From assembly GCA_017417315.1 (NCBI GenBank), contig JAFPZK010000046.1:62001-126000 (forward strand): DNA of 64,000 bases, given 5' to 3'. The stretch is from Bacteroidales bacterium. GTDB taxonomy: Bacteria > Bacteroidota > Bacteroidia > Bacteroidales > UBA3824. How positions within the stretch are numbered: the stretch's first letter is position 1; every line of letters begins with the position of its first letter. Shown piece after piece: positions 17,289 through 26,566 of this stretch. Below the pieces are notes generated by a model that worked only from the letters and a program-made list of their open reading frames with translations, was not told the DNA's origin and searched no databases. The translations under genes and the position numbers were made by a program.

Positions 17289-17960
17289 ATGAAAGAATTG
17301 ATTAACAACGAGTTGTTGCAGTTGCAAAACGAACTTGAAAGTTTGAAGTCTGCCTCAGAGATGATTTCTCAGGCGGGTAAAGCCTCCGATGCGGTCATTG
17401 AAGAGGCTAAAACCATTCACAAGGAGTTTGCCGGAAATTTGGACAAACTGACTTTGCTTTATCAACAGTATATTGACCAAATCAACGCTCAGACCTCTAA
17501 AAGTGTTTCCGAAGTGTCTTCAACGGCGCAAAACTCGGTTAAAAATCTTGTTTCGGAGCAGTCGGCTCTTTTGAAAAGCAATGCTGAGGAGTCGTTGAAA
17601 AAAATCGAATTGGTAAAATCAACATATTTGAATCAGACTGCCAAAACGGATCAACTCCTTAATTCTTACCTCGAACTTGCTCAAAGCACGACGGAATTAA
17701 AGGACAAAATTTCTGCCGTTGATTTTCCCGCGAGGTTCGAAAAACTTAACGCTTTGCTTTCACAAACCATTCAGGGACAAAAAGACAATAATGCGGAAAT
17801 CGAAAAAATTAATAAGGTTATTGCTGATAATCAGGCTTTTAAACAGTCGCAAAAGAACTCCGCAGCCATATCGTCTTTGAAAGGATTACTTTGGGTTGTG
17901 ATTGTTTTGTTAATCGGTTTGATTGGTTTTTCGGCGTTTTTGTATTTGAAATTTAAATAA
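17289..17960 (+). CDS. Tail-anchored coiled-coil protein
   Basis: A 223-residue protein made of heptad-rich helix (about 1-190; ELINNELLQLQNELESLKSA, many Q, S, E, K) and one C-terminal membrane span (LLWVVIVLLIGLIGFSAFLY) with only three residues after it. The topology is therefore cytoplasmic coiled coil anchored by its tail. No signalling domain is present. It lies 36 bases after the helicase gene and before a terminator, so the pair is probably one transcription unit. A role as a membrane tether or sensor for the helicase is inference. Confidence 0.7.
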   Translation: MKELINNELLQLQNELESLKSASEMISQAGKASDAVIEEAKTIHKEFAGNLDKLTLLYQQYIDQINAQTSKSVSEVSSTAQNSVKNLVSEQSALLKSNAEESLKKIELVKSTYLNQTAKTDQLLNSYLELAQSTTELKDKISAVDFPARFEKLNALLSQTIQGQKDNNAEIEKINKVIADNQAFKQSQKNSAAISSLKGLLWVVIVLLIGLIGFSAFLYLKFK

Positions 17961-17988
17961 AGTTTATCATCGTTTATTTGTTCGCGGT

Positions 17989-18030
17989 CGGAGGTTCCGT
18001 TTTTTTTCTGACGGAATTTCCGGCTTTTTT
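17989..18030 (+). terminator. Terminator of the helicase operon
   Basis: CGGAGGTTCCGT (17989-18000) pairs with ACGGAATTTCCG (18011-18022) with two G-U pairs; a T run follows at 18025-18030. Confidence 0.8.
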
Positions 18031-18066
18031 TATTAAAAAAAAATTTTTTAAAGTTAATGTCAAATC

Positions 18067-18098
18067 TTTGTGATAATTAAAAAAAATTTTTATCTTTG
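18067..18098 (+). promoter_or_regulatory. Promoter of secDF
   Basis: TTTG (18067-18070), 20-base spacer, TATCTTTG (18091-18098), followed by CAGCCG. A full consensus match. Confidence 0.85.
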
Positions 18099-18156
18099 CA
18101 GCCGCTAAAAGTATACACAATGAATAATAAAAAAATATAAAAATAAACGTTTAACA

Positions 18157-21100
18157 ATGTCAAATAAAGGATTAATCAGAGTCCTCGCGGTTGCTTTGGC
18201 ACTCGCGTGTTTGTTCCACCTCTCGTTTTCGGTGGTAACCTCTAATGTGAAATCCAAGGCTGCAAAATTTGCAGCGGGAGATCCGGACAAAGAGGCTAAA
18301 TATTTGGACTCTATCGGTTCACAGAAGGTGTTTTTAGGGTACACTTACAAGGAATGTTTGGAAAACGAATTGAATTTCGGTCTTGACCTTAAAGGCGGTA
18401 TGAACGTCATTTTGGAAGTTTCGGTTCCTGATGTCGTTTACGCTTTGTCGGAGCACAGCAAAGATTCCACTTTTCAGAAAGCAATGTCGCTTGCAAAAGA
18501 GAGACAGAAAAACTCTCAGGACGACTTTATTTCGCTTTTCGGAAAGGCTTACGAGGAGGTTGCACCCCACGGAAAACTCGCTTCTATTTTTTACGTTAAT
18601 GAAAATTTAAAAAACAGAGTAACGTTCAATTCCACAAATGCTGATGTTTTGAAAGTTTTGAGGGAAGAATCTGAGGCTGCTATTGCAAACTCGTTCAACG
18701 TTTTGCGTACCCGTATCGACAGATTCGGTGTTACACAGCCTAACATTCAGCCTTTGACCGGTCAGACGGGCAGAATTTTGGTGGAACTTCCGGGCGTAAA
18801 AGACCCTGAGAGGGTAAAAAATCTTCTTAAAGGAACGGCAAACCTCGAATTTTGGGAAACATACGATGTTACCGAAATTTGGTCTAACATTTCTGCCGCT
18901 AATGCGAAGATTAAACAACTCATCGATGCAAAATACGATTTTGACAACAATGTTGAAACCGTTGTTGCTGCAACGGTTTCTACCGGTTCACTTATTTCTA
19001 ATGCAGATTCTACTGGTTTGAGCCTTATTGACAACTCTGATTCTACGGCTGCTCAAAATCAGTCGTATGAAATGTTTGCAAAAGAGAACCCCTTGTTTGC
19101 GGTTCTTCACCCTGCTCTTGACCAAAACAACAATCTTGTCGGCGGTGCTGCGGTAGGTTATGCTAATTATAAAGATACCGCTACGGTCAACAAATATTTG
19201 AACGCTCCGAAAGTTAGGGCTTTGTTGCCTGACAATTTGAGACTTTATTGGTGCGTTAAACCTATGGACAGAGACGCTTCACAGTCTTATTACGAACTTG
19301 TTGCAATCAAATCTACTAACTTTGACGGTACTGCACCTTTGAACGGTGATGCTATCACAAACGCACGTGAAGAGTTTGACGAGCGCAAAGGCGGTGCAGC
19401 AATGGTTTCTATGACAATGAGCGGCGAGGGTGCAAGAACTTGGGCAAGAATTACTAAGGCTAACATCGGTCGTCAGGTTGCAATCGTTCTTGATAATTAC
19501 GTATATTCTTATCCGACCGTTCAGTCTGAAATTTCAGGCGGTAACTCTCAGATTACGGGTAACTTTACCGTTACAGAGGCAAAAGACTTGGCTAACATTT
19601 TGAAATCAGGTAAACTTCCTGCTCCGGCAAAAGTTATTGAAGAGGAAATCGTAGGACCTTCTTTGGGTCAGGCTACAATCAATCAGGGTATGTGGTCGTT
19701 TGTCGGCGCATTCTTGATTGTGATTATTTACATGATTGTTTATTACAGAATGGCGGGTGTTGCCTCAGCAATTGCTTTGATTTGCAACGTGTTCTTCTTG
19801 TTCGGTGTTTTGGCTTCGCTTGGTGCTGTTTTAACACTTCCCGGTATTGCCGGTATCGTTCTTACTATGGGTATGGCTGTGGACGCTAACGTTATTATTT
19901 ACGAGCGTATCCGTGAGGAACTTCATAACAACAAGGGTTTGAAACTCGCTATTCAGGACGGTTACAAAAACTCTTATTCTGCAATTCTTGACGGTAACTG
20001 TACGACTTTGTTAACTGGTATTATCCTTTATATTTTCGGACACGGTCCTATTCAAGGTTTTGCTACTACGTTGGTAATCGGTATTATCACCACCCTCGTA
20101 ACGGCAATTTTTGTAACGCGTTTGTTCTTTGAATATTTGTTGGATAAAAATAAGAATATTACTTTCTGGTATTCGGGCAACGAATTTGCGTTGAAAAACA
20201 CGAAAATCAGTTTTATTGACAAGAAAAAAACTTATTACATTATCTCGGCAGTTGCTATTGTTGTCAGCCTTGCCTCGATGTTCACAAAGGGTTTTGACAG
20301 AGGCGTTGACTTTGTCGGCGGTCGTACTTTTGTAGTAAGATTCGACGCTCCCGTTTCTACTGTTGACGTTGCCGACAAACTTACCGCTCCTATGGGTACT
20401 GCACCTCAGGTTAAGACTTTCGGTGCTGACAATCAGGTAAAAATCGTTACAAAATATCGTATTGACGACGAAGGCGAGAATGTGGATTCTGAAATTCAGA
20501 CCATGCTTTACGACAACTTGAAGTCGCTTTACAAAACTCAGAACATCACCCGTGATATGTTCCTTCAAGGTTTTGTAATCGAAAACGGAAGTCCTAAACT
20601 TAACGACAACAATGCCGTTGAAAACTACGGTTTCCAGTCATCTTCGAAAGTAGGTCCTACGATTGCGGACGACATCAAACAGTCGGCTGTTTGGGCTATT
20701 TTGTTCTCGCTTATCGTAATGTTCCTTTACATTCTTGTCAGATTTAAGAATTGGCAGTACGGTGCGGGCGCAACGGCGGCTTTGATTCACGATACGATTA
20801 TCGTATTGGGTATCTTCTCGTTGTTCAGTTCTTTGTTGCCGTTCTCAATGGAAATCGACCAGTCGTTTATTGCGGCTATCCTGACGATTGTCGGATATTC
20901 TATCAACGATACCGTGGTTGTGTTTGACCGTGTAAGAGAGTTTATCGGTCTTCACACTAACAGAGATTTGAAAACCAATATCGACCTTGCAATCAACTCT
21001 ACGTTGAGCCGTACCGTTAACACCTCAGTTACGACATTGTTTGTATTGCTCGTAATCTTTATTTTCGGCGGTGAGGTAATCAGAGGATTTGTATTTGCAT

Positions 21101-21210
21101 TGTTACTCGGTATTATTATCGGTACTTACTCTTCTATATGTATCGCATCACCGATTACTTACGACTTGCTTAACAAGTTCAAATCCAAAGAAGAGCCTTC
21201 TAAAAAGTAG
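18157..21210 (+). CDS. secDF: Fused protein translocase subunit SecDF
   Basis: A 1017-residue fusion of SecD and SecF, the accessory membrane proteins that use the proton gradient to pull secreted proteins out of the SecYEG channel. The SecD part has FGLDLKGGMNVILEV near residue 70, the periplasmic domains, and GIVLTMGMAVDANVIIYERI in the membrane block. The SecF part begins near residue 680 with RGVDFVGGRTFVVRF and ends with ILTIVGYSINDTVVVFDRVR. About twelve membrane segments are visible. The fusion is normal in Bacteroidota and is as long as expected. It is transcribed alone from a strong promoter and closed by a strong terminator. Confidence 0.97.
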   Translation: MSNKGLIRVLAVALALACLFHLSFSVVTSNVKSKAAKFAAGDPDKEAKYLDSIGSQKVFLGYTYKECLENELNFGLDLKGGMNVILEVSVPDVVYALSEHSKDSTFQKAMSLAKERQKNSQDDFISLFGKAYEEVAPHGKLASIFYVNENLKNRVTFNSTNADVLKVLREESEAAIANSFNVLRTRIDRFGVTQPNIQPLTGQTGRILVELPGVKDPERVKNLLKGTANLEFWETYDVTEIWSNISAANAKIKQLIDAKYDFDNNVETVVAATVSTGSLISNADSTGLSLIDNSDSTAAQNQSYEMFAKENPLFAVLHPALDQNNNLVGGAAVGYANYKDTATVNKYLNAPKVRALLPDNLRLYWCVKPMDRDASQSYYELVAIKSTNFDGTAPLNGDAITNAREEFDERKGGAAMVSMTMSGEGARTWARITKANIGRQVAIVLDNYVYSYPTVQSEISGGNSQITGNFTVTEAKDLANILKSGKLPAPAKVIEEEIVGPSLGQATINQGMWSFVGAFLIVIIYMIVYYRMAGVASAIALICNVFFLFGVLASLGAVLTLPGIAGIVLTMGMAVDANVIIYERIREELHNNKGLKLAIQDGYKNSYSAILDGNCTTLLTGIILYIFGHGPIQGFATTLVIGIITTLVTAIFVTRLFFEYLLDKNKNITFWYSGNEFALKNTKISFIDKKKTYYIISAVAIVVSLASMFTKGFDRGVDFVGGRTFVVRFDAPVSTVDVADKLTAPMGTAPQVKTFGADNQVKIVTKYRIDDEGENVDSEIQTMLYDNLKSLYKTQNITRDMFLQGFVIENGSPKLNDNNAVENYGFQSSSKVGPTIADDIKQSAVWAILFSLIVMFLYILVRFKNWQYGAGATAALIHDTIIVLGIFSLFSSLLPFSMEIDQSFIAAILTIVGYSINDTVVVFDRVREFIGLHTNRDLKTNIDLAINSTLSRTVNTSVTTLFVLLVIFIFGGEVIRGFVFALLLGIIIGTYSSICIASPITYDLLNKFKSKEEPSKK

Positions 21211-21238
21211 TTAATTTTTGTTAGTTAATTATTATATG

Positions 21239-21287
21239 CCGGAGCAAAATTTTTTCTGAAAGGAAAAGTTTTGCTTCGGTTTTTTTT
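21239..21287 (+). terminator. Terminator of secDF
   Basis: CCGGAGCAAAA (21239-21249) pairs with TTTTGCTTCGG (21269-21279), followed by eight T residues. Confidence 0.9.
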
Positions 21288-21294
21288 ATTTTTT

Positions 21295-21326
21295 TTTGCA
21301 TAAATGGTAAAAAGTATTTAAATTTG
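21295..21326 (+). promoter_or_regulatory. Promoter of the nucleoside-permease-like gene
   Basis: TTTG (21295-21298), 20-base spacer, TAAATTTG (21319-21326). It sits directly after the secDF terminator. Confidence 0.8.
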
Positions 21327-21351
21327 GCTTTCAAAAATTTTGTAGAAACTT

Positions 21352-22596
21352 ATGAAAATAAAACTGTCAATAATGAATTTTCTCCAATTTGCCGTTTGGG
21401 GAGCGTATCTTACCTCAATGGGAACTTTTCTCGGCAAAAACGGTTTCGGAGAAAGTATCGGTACTTTTTATGCGACACAGGGTATTGTATCGTTGTTTTT
21501 CCCTGCTATAATAGGAATGGTTGCCGACCGTTTTATTCAGGCGCAGAGGCTTTATCAGATATGTCATTTTGTGAGTGCGCTTGCGATGTTAGGGGTTTGG
21601 CATTTCGGCAGCGGTGAAATTAATTTTTCGGCAATGTATTCTTGCTTTTTTCTTGGCATAGGTTTTTATATGTCGAGCCTTTCATTGTCTTATTCGGTGG
21701 CTTACAATGCTTTGGATAAAGCGAAGATGGATACCGTAAAAGATTTTCCGCCGATTAGAGTTTGGGGTACGGTCGGTTTTATTGCTACGATGTGGGTTGT
21801 TGACCTTTTGGGTTTTCAGGCTACTTCGCAACAGTTTTTGGTTTCAGGACTTTTGGGAATTGCGCTTGCGCTATATGCTAATATCGTCCCGAAGTGTGAA
21901 ATCAAAACCTCAGAAGGCAAAAAATCTTTTGCTTCGATGTTGGGGCTTGACGCTTTCAAATTATTTGCTGACAAAAGAATGGCGATGTTTTTCATTTTTT
22001 CGATGCTTTTGGGCGTTGCCTTGCAAATCACGAATAGTTATGCAAACCCGTTTATAACGAGTTTTGAAAACATAAAAGAATTTGCCGACACTTTCGGCGT
22101 AAAACACGCTAACATTTTGATTTCGCTGTCGCAAATTTCGGAAACTTTGTGTATCTTATTGATTCCGTTTTTCTTAAAAAAGTTCGGAATTAAGAGGGTT
22201 GTTTTGATTGCGATGGTTGCGTGGAGTTTGAGGTTTTTATTTTTCGGACTTGGCAATCCGGGCGGCGGAGTTTGGTTGTTTGTTCTCAGTTGCATAGTTT
22301 ACGGCGTGGCGTTCGACTTTTTCAATGTTTCGGGGTCTTTGTTTGTTGACAAAGAAACCGATAAAAGTATACGCTCGTCGGCTCAGGGTTTATTTATGTT
22401 GATGACAAACGGCATAGGTGCAACAATCGGCACTTTGATGGCGCAAAAAATTATTAACGCAAACGTTTTTTCTCAGACAGAGCCGATGGCTGTTTGGGAC
22501 GGTTGGCAGACTTCGTGGTTTATTTTTGCCGGTTATGCTTTTACGGTTGCAGTTTTGTTTGCCTTGCTTTTTAAATATAAACACAAAATTGAGTAG
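21352..22596 (+). CDS. NupG-like nucleoside/H+ symporter (MFS)
   Basis: A 414-residue protein with about 12 membrane segments. It starts MKIKLSIMNFLQFAVWGAYL and has FPPIRVWGTVGFIATMW, which match the nucleoside:H+ symporter branch (NupG/XapB) of the major facilitator superfamily. The length fits. It has its own promoter. The TPR/SpoIIE phosphatase gene begins about 10 bases after its stop codon, so the two may be co-transcribed, but a functional link is not evident. Substrate: nucleosides by family, not proven. Confidence 0.85.
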   Translation: MKIKLSIMNFLQFAVWGAYLTSMGTFLGKNGFGESIGTFYATQGIVSLFFPAIIGMVADRFIQAQRLYQICHFVSALAMLGVWHFGSGEINFSAMYSCFFLGIGFYMSSLSLSYSVAYNALDKAKMDTVKDFPPIRVWGTVGFIATMWVVDLLGFQATSQQFLVSGLLGIALALYANIVPKCEIKTSEGKKSFASMLGLDAFKLFADKRMAMFFIFSMLLGVALQITNSYANPFITSFENIKEFADTFGVKHANILISLSQISETLCILLIPFFLKKFGIKRVVLIAMVAWSLRFLFFGLGNPGGGVWLFVLSCIVYGVAFDFFNVSGSLFVDKETDKSIRSSAQGLFMLMTNGIGATIGTLMAQKIINANVFSQTEPMAVWDGWQTSWFIFAGYAFTVAVLFALLFKYKHKIE

Positions 22597-22605
22597 TATT
22601 TTTTG

Positions 22606-24879
22606 ATGATAGATTTTATCGGACATACAATGCGCATTATGGCGGTTTGTTTTTTTCTTACCGTTATAATGCCTTTTGGTTTGCAAGCCGGAGAGTATCC
22701 TAAATCTCTGCTTGATAGCCTTGTCTTAACTATAAAACAAATGCCCGATGACATCAATAAATATGAAAAAATGCAATTTCTTGCTGTTAATCACCCTGAC
22801 CTTGACATAGTGGAACAGTATTCTATTATGGCATTTCGTCTTGCCAAAAAACTCGGCAGAAATGACCTTGCGGCAAATTCGGCTGATATTGCCGGTTGGT
22901 GTAAGTATCAGAAAAAGCGTTTTTTGGAGTCGGGACAATATTATAAAACTGCTCGTAATTTGCATCAGGAAGTCGGCGATTCTATCGGCAAGGCAAATTC
23001 TTTGATGTGTTTGGGTAACGCTTATTTTGCCCTTTATGATTATAAGAGGGGTATTTCTAACGCAATGGCTGCCCTTCGGATTTTTGCTCGGGAGGGTGAT
23101 ACGGCAAAAGTAGGTATGGTTTATCGCGGGATTGCTAATTCGTGTGTTGACTTTCGTCTTTATAAAACCGCTGAAAATTACTTCGTTAAAGCCATGGATT
23201 TGGATACGCGGACAGGTAATGTGAAAAATCTTGCACGTGATTATTACGGAATTGCTCTTTGTGTCAGCAATGATGTCAAGATGTATGACACTTTGAAAAA
23301 AAATATCGCAAAATCATATTTTTTGATGGCGAAATATTTGAGTGCCGAAACCTCCGATTACTTGTATTTGCTTTATGAAAATTTTGATTTGGCGTTGCAG
23401 TATGCTGAAATGTCGATTTTGACCGGTGATTGGAATCTTGCCGACAGCAGTGTTATTTGTTATGAGGATTGCAAAAAGTACATGGAGATGATGAATTTCA
23501 AGGAGTTTGACGAGAATCTTGAAATCGTTAAGGCTGCTCATAGTATTTTGGCGGGTAATTTCAATCATGCTTGGGAGGTTATTGATTCTTTTTCCCGAAA
23601 AACTTCGCTTACGATTTCGCAAAGACGCATGCTTGCGAGGGTTACTATTTTGTATTATGTCAGCACTAAGAATTATCAAAAATGGTTTGAATTTCTTGAA
23701 CGCGAGTCCGTTATGCGGAAACGGCTTTATATCAGCGAGTACGGTGTTAAACTTGATGTTATGAGTTCTAATACCGACATAGATATTTTTCTTTCGCTTT
23801 ATGACAACGCTTTGAAAAATAATAACCGTTCTATTATTGAGACCGAAAAACATTCTGAATTGGTTATTCTTATTTGGTTGATAACGGTTTCGGGCAGTTG
23901 CGTGATAATTGCTTTGCTTGTTTACTATTTTGTAAAAGACAAAAAGCGTAACAAACTTCTTTTGTTGCAGCGCGGAGAAATTCTTGCCGCTAACACCGAA
24001 TTGTCTCAGTTGAATCTTGAAATTACCGTTCAAAGCGAGGAACTTCAAACCCAAACCGAGGAAATCGAAAGACAGAAAGATTCGCTTTCGCTGGCTAATG
24101 CGAATATTCTTACGAATCTTGAAAGTGCGGGACAACTTCAACAGTCGATTGTCCCTTCAAAGGCTTTTATGAAAGAATTGTTTGAAAATAGTTTTGTGCT
24201 TTGGCGACCCTTGGATATTGTCAGCGGGGATTTTTATTGGGCGACAAAAATCGGCGGCTTGAAATTCGTGGCGGTTGCCGATTGTACGGGACACGGTGTT
24301 CCGGGAGCATGTCTTAGTATGCTCGGGACGGCTGTTTTGAACGGTGTTGTCGCTAAGATTAATCCCGAAACCGTTAATGCGGCTCTTGTTTTGGATTTGT
24401 TGAGAAAGAGATTTGTTACGGCATTATCAAGTACGGTTGACGGGGAAAAGGTTCACGACGGTCTTGACATCGCCCTTTGTATTTTTAACCCAAAAGAAAA
24501 AAAGTTATCATACGCCGGAGCGTTTCGTCCGTTATGGATTTTCAAGGACGGTGTTTTGACGGAAATAAAACCGAACAGAATGCCGATAGCACTTGACAAA
24601 GACCACGAAGGAAATTTTTCTGACAACCAAATTCCGCTTGACGGACGGGAGTTTATTTATATGTTTTCTGACGGCATAACAGATCAATTCGGCAAGACGG
24701 AAAGCGGTAGGGAAACTAAATTTCAGCCCAGACGGTTGAAAGAACTTTTGGTGAAAATAGGCACAAAAAGTGGCGAAATTCAACGCCGTGAAATCGAAAA
24801 AACAATAGATAATTGGTCTGTCGGAGTGCCGCAAACCGATGATATTCTGATGATTGGAATTTCTACGGAGGTCATTTAA
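22606..24879 (+). CDS. TPR/SpoIIE-type PP2C phosphatase, paralogue 1
   Basis: About 757 residues. The N-terminus is a signal or anchor; the ATG at 22630 gives the cleaner signal peptide (MRIMAVCFFLTVIMPFGLQA) and is a good alternative start. About six TPR-like helical repeats (60-400) follow, then one membrane span (LVILIWLITVSGSCVIIALLV), a coiled coil (QSEELQTQTEEIERQKDS) and a C-terminal SpoIIE-type PP2C domain. Phosphatase metal motifs are complete: SGDFYWATK, ADCTGHGVPGACLS, MFSDGITDQF and DDILMIG. Such proteins usually dephosphorylate anti-anti-sigma-like partners; no such partner is seen in this window. It is one of four paralogues here. Confidence 0.9.
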   Translation: MIDFIGHTMRIMAVCFFLTVIMPFGLQAGEYPKSLLDSLVLTIKQMPDDINKYEKMQFLAVNHPDLDIVEQYSIMAFRLAKKLGRNDLAANSADIAGWCKYQKKRFLESGQYYKTARNLHQEVGDSIGKANSLMCLGNAYFALYDYKRGISNAMAALRIFAREGDTAKVGMVYRGIANSCVDFRLYKTAENYFVKAMDLDTRTGNVKNLARDYYGIALCVSNDVKMYDTLKKNIAKSYFLMAKYLSAETSDYLYLLYENFDLALQYAEMSILTGDWNLADSSVICYEDCKKYMEMMNFKEFDENLEIVKAAHSILAGNFNHAWEVIDSFSRKTSLTISQRRMLARVTILYYVSTKNYQKWFEFLERESVMRKRLYISEYGVKLDVMSSNTDIDIFLSLYDNALKNNNRSIIETEKHSELVILIWLITVSGSCVIIALLVYYFVKDKKRNKLLLLQRGEILAANTELSQLNLEITVQSEELQTQTEEIERQKDSLSLANANILTNLESAGQLQQSIVPSKAFMKELFENSFVLWRPLDIVSGDFYWATKIGGLKFVAVADCTGHGVPGACLSMLGTAVLNGVVAKINPETVNAALVLDLLRKRFVTALSSTVDGEKVHDGLDIALCIFNPKEKKLSYAGAFRPLWIFKDGVLTEIKPNRMPIALDKDHEGNFSDNQIPLDGREFIYMFSDGITDQFGKTESGRETKFQPRRLKELLVKIGTKSGEIQRREIEKTIDNWSVGVPQTDDILMIGISTEVI

Positions 24880-24946
24880 ACAAAATTTATTAAATTGCCT
24901 TTAACATTAAACTTCGTTCAAAAAATATTAATCCGTGTTAAATAAT

Positions 24947-24977
24947 TTTGACATTAAAAAATACTGCCGTATCTTCG
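24947..24977 (+). promoter_or_regulatory. Promoter of the HtrA gene
   Basis: TTTG (24947-24950), 19-base spacer, TATCTTCG (24970-24977, one mismatch to TAnnTTTG), followed by CAGCGG as in the secDF promoter. Confidence 0.7.
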
Positions 24978-25003
24978 CAGCGGATTTAGAACTTTTATTT
25001 AAC

Positions 25004-25010
25004 AGGAGGA
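25004..25010 (+). promoter_or_regulatory. Strong Shine-Dalgarno site of the HtrA gene
   Basis: AGGAGGA lies 7 bases before the ATG at 25018. Most other genes here lack a recognisable Shine-Dalgarno, as is usual for Bacteroidota, so this site is unusual and fixes the start. Confidence 0.75.
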
Positions 25011-25017
25011 ATGAATT

Positions 25018-26469
25018 ATGAAAGAGACATTAAATTTCAAAGTTTTGGTTGCGGTTTTTGCAACGGGTCTTTTAGGCGGAATTGCCGGCTACGGAATTTC
25101 AAAGTCGTTTAGCGGTAATGAACCTAAAAAAGATGAGGCAAAAATAGAAAATACGAGGTTTACTTCGTTGCCGACGGTTTATTCTTCGGCAGAGCCTACC
25201 GAGTTTTCTACTGCGGCTGAAAAATGTATTGACGGTGTTGTCCACGTTAAAACAAAATATGTTCGTGAAAACCAAGGTTATGACAATCCTTTTTTTCAAT
25301 ATTTTTTCGGTTTGCCAGAAATGCAGCAACAACCCTCACAGGCTTCGGGTTCGGGAGTAATAATTTCAAAAGAAGGTTATATCGTTACCAACAATCACGT
25401 TATCGAAAATTCCACTTCTATTGAAGTTGTCCTTAATGACAGGCGCAGTTATGAGGCGCGTTTAATCGGCACCGACCCTGCAACTGACATTGCACTTTTG
25501 AAAATCGAAGCAGATTCTCTGACCGTTATTCCTATCGGCAACAGTGATAATCTTAAAATCGGCGAGTGGGTTTTGGCAATCGGAAATCCGTTCAACCTTA
25601 CTTCCACTATTACGGCGGGAATTGTCAGCGCAAAAGCCAGAAACATCAACATTCTTGACCATAAAACCGGCGCAATAGAGTCGTTTATTCAGACTGACGC
25701 GGCCGTTAATCCGGGCAATTCGGGCGGCGCACTTATTAATACTAACGGACAGTTGGTCGGTATAAATACTGCAATCGCCTCACAGACAGGTAGTTTTACC
25801 GGTTACGCATTTGCAGTTCCGGTTAGTATAGTTCAAAAAGTAGTTGCTGATTTGATGGAATACGGTGCTGTTCAGAGGGCGTTGCTCGGAATCAGAATTT
25901 CTGATTTAACCCCTGAGGTCGCAAAAGAAAACAATCTTAATAAAATAAACGGAGTGTTTATCGAGAGCGTTCTTGAAGGTTCGTCTGCTGATGATGCCGG
26001 TCTTAAAAAAGGCGACATTATTCTCTCTATTGACGGCAAAAACACTAACACGGTTGCACAACTTCAAGAGCAAATCAACCGTTTCCGTCCGGGCGACAAA
26101 ACGGAAGTTTCTTTTGCAAGAGACGGCAAAATTCAAACCTCGACCATCACTTTCAAAAATGCTGACAACGGTCTTACGATGCGCAAACAAAAAGTTATGG
26201 AGGTTTTAGGCGCGTCTTTTGAAGAACTTTCAGCCTCAGACCTTAAAAAATTGAATTTAAGATACGGTGTTCAGGTTACCGATTTACGTTCCGGCAAACT
26301 TTTGAGCGCAGGTGTCCGTAAAGGCTTTATCATTTCCGAAATTAATAACACACCCGTAACATCAATCGGCGACATCGAAAAAATCATCGCCGGAATTAAG
26401 GGCGGTGTTTATCTCGGCGGTATGTATCCGAGCGGACAAGCGGCATATTATGCTTTCGGTTTGGAATAA
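25018..26469 (+). CDS. degP: HtrA/DegP-type periplasmic serine protease
   Basis: A 483-residue protein with an N-terminal membrane segment (FKVLVAVFATGLLGGIAGYG), a trypsin-like protease domain and C-terminal PDZ domains. The catalytic triad is visible: His127 (VTNNHVIEN), Asp157 (TDIALLK) and Ser235 (NPGNSGGAL). The first PDZ begins near residue 285 (LLGIRISDLTPEVA); a second, shorter one follows (LRYGVQVTDLRSGKLLSAGV). It degrades or refolds damaged envelope proteins. The strong Shine-Dalgarno and own promoter suggest high expression. The symbol degP is used at family level; DegQ or DegS orthology cannot be told apart. Confidence 0.93.
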   Translation: MKETLNFKVLVAVFATGLLGGIAGYGISKSFSGNEPKKDEAKIENTRFTSLPTVYSSAEPTEFSTAAEKCIDGVVHVKTKYVRENQGYDNPFFQYFFGLPEMQQQPSQASGSGVIISKEGYIVTNNHVIENSTSIEVVLNDRRSYEARLIGTDPATDIALLKIEADSLTVIPIGNSDNLKIGEWVLAIGNPFNLTSTITAGIVSAKARNINILDHKTGAIESFIQTDAAVNPGNSGGALINTNGQLVGINTAIASQTGSFTGYAFAVPVSIVQKVVADLMEYGAVQRALLGIRISDLTPEVAKENNLNKINGVFIESVLEGSSADDAGLKKGDIILSIDGKNTNTVAQLQEQINRFRPGDKTEVSFARDGKIQTSTITFKNADNGLTMRKQKVMEVLGASFEELSASDLKKLNLRYGVQVTDLRSGKLLSAGVRKGFIISEINNTPVTSIGDIEKIIAGIKGGVYLGGMYPSGQAAYYAFGLE

Positions 26470-26493
26470 AGGATTGAGATGCAATATTTTTAC

Positions 26494-26540
26494 GGTGCGG
26501 TACGTTTTTCTAAAAAAAGGGAAGGCGTGCCGCGCCTTTG
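26494..26540 (+). terminator. Weak terminator-like hairpin after the HtrA gene
   Basis: GGTGCGGTACG (26494-26504) pairs with CGTGCCGCGCC (26526-26536) with two G-U pairs, but only a short T stretch follows (TTTGAAGTTT). It may be a partial terminator. Confidence 0.45.
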
Positions 26541-26566
26541 AAGTTTAATTATATTGAATAGTTAAG

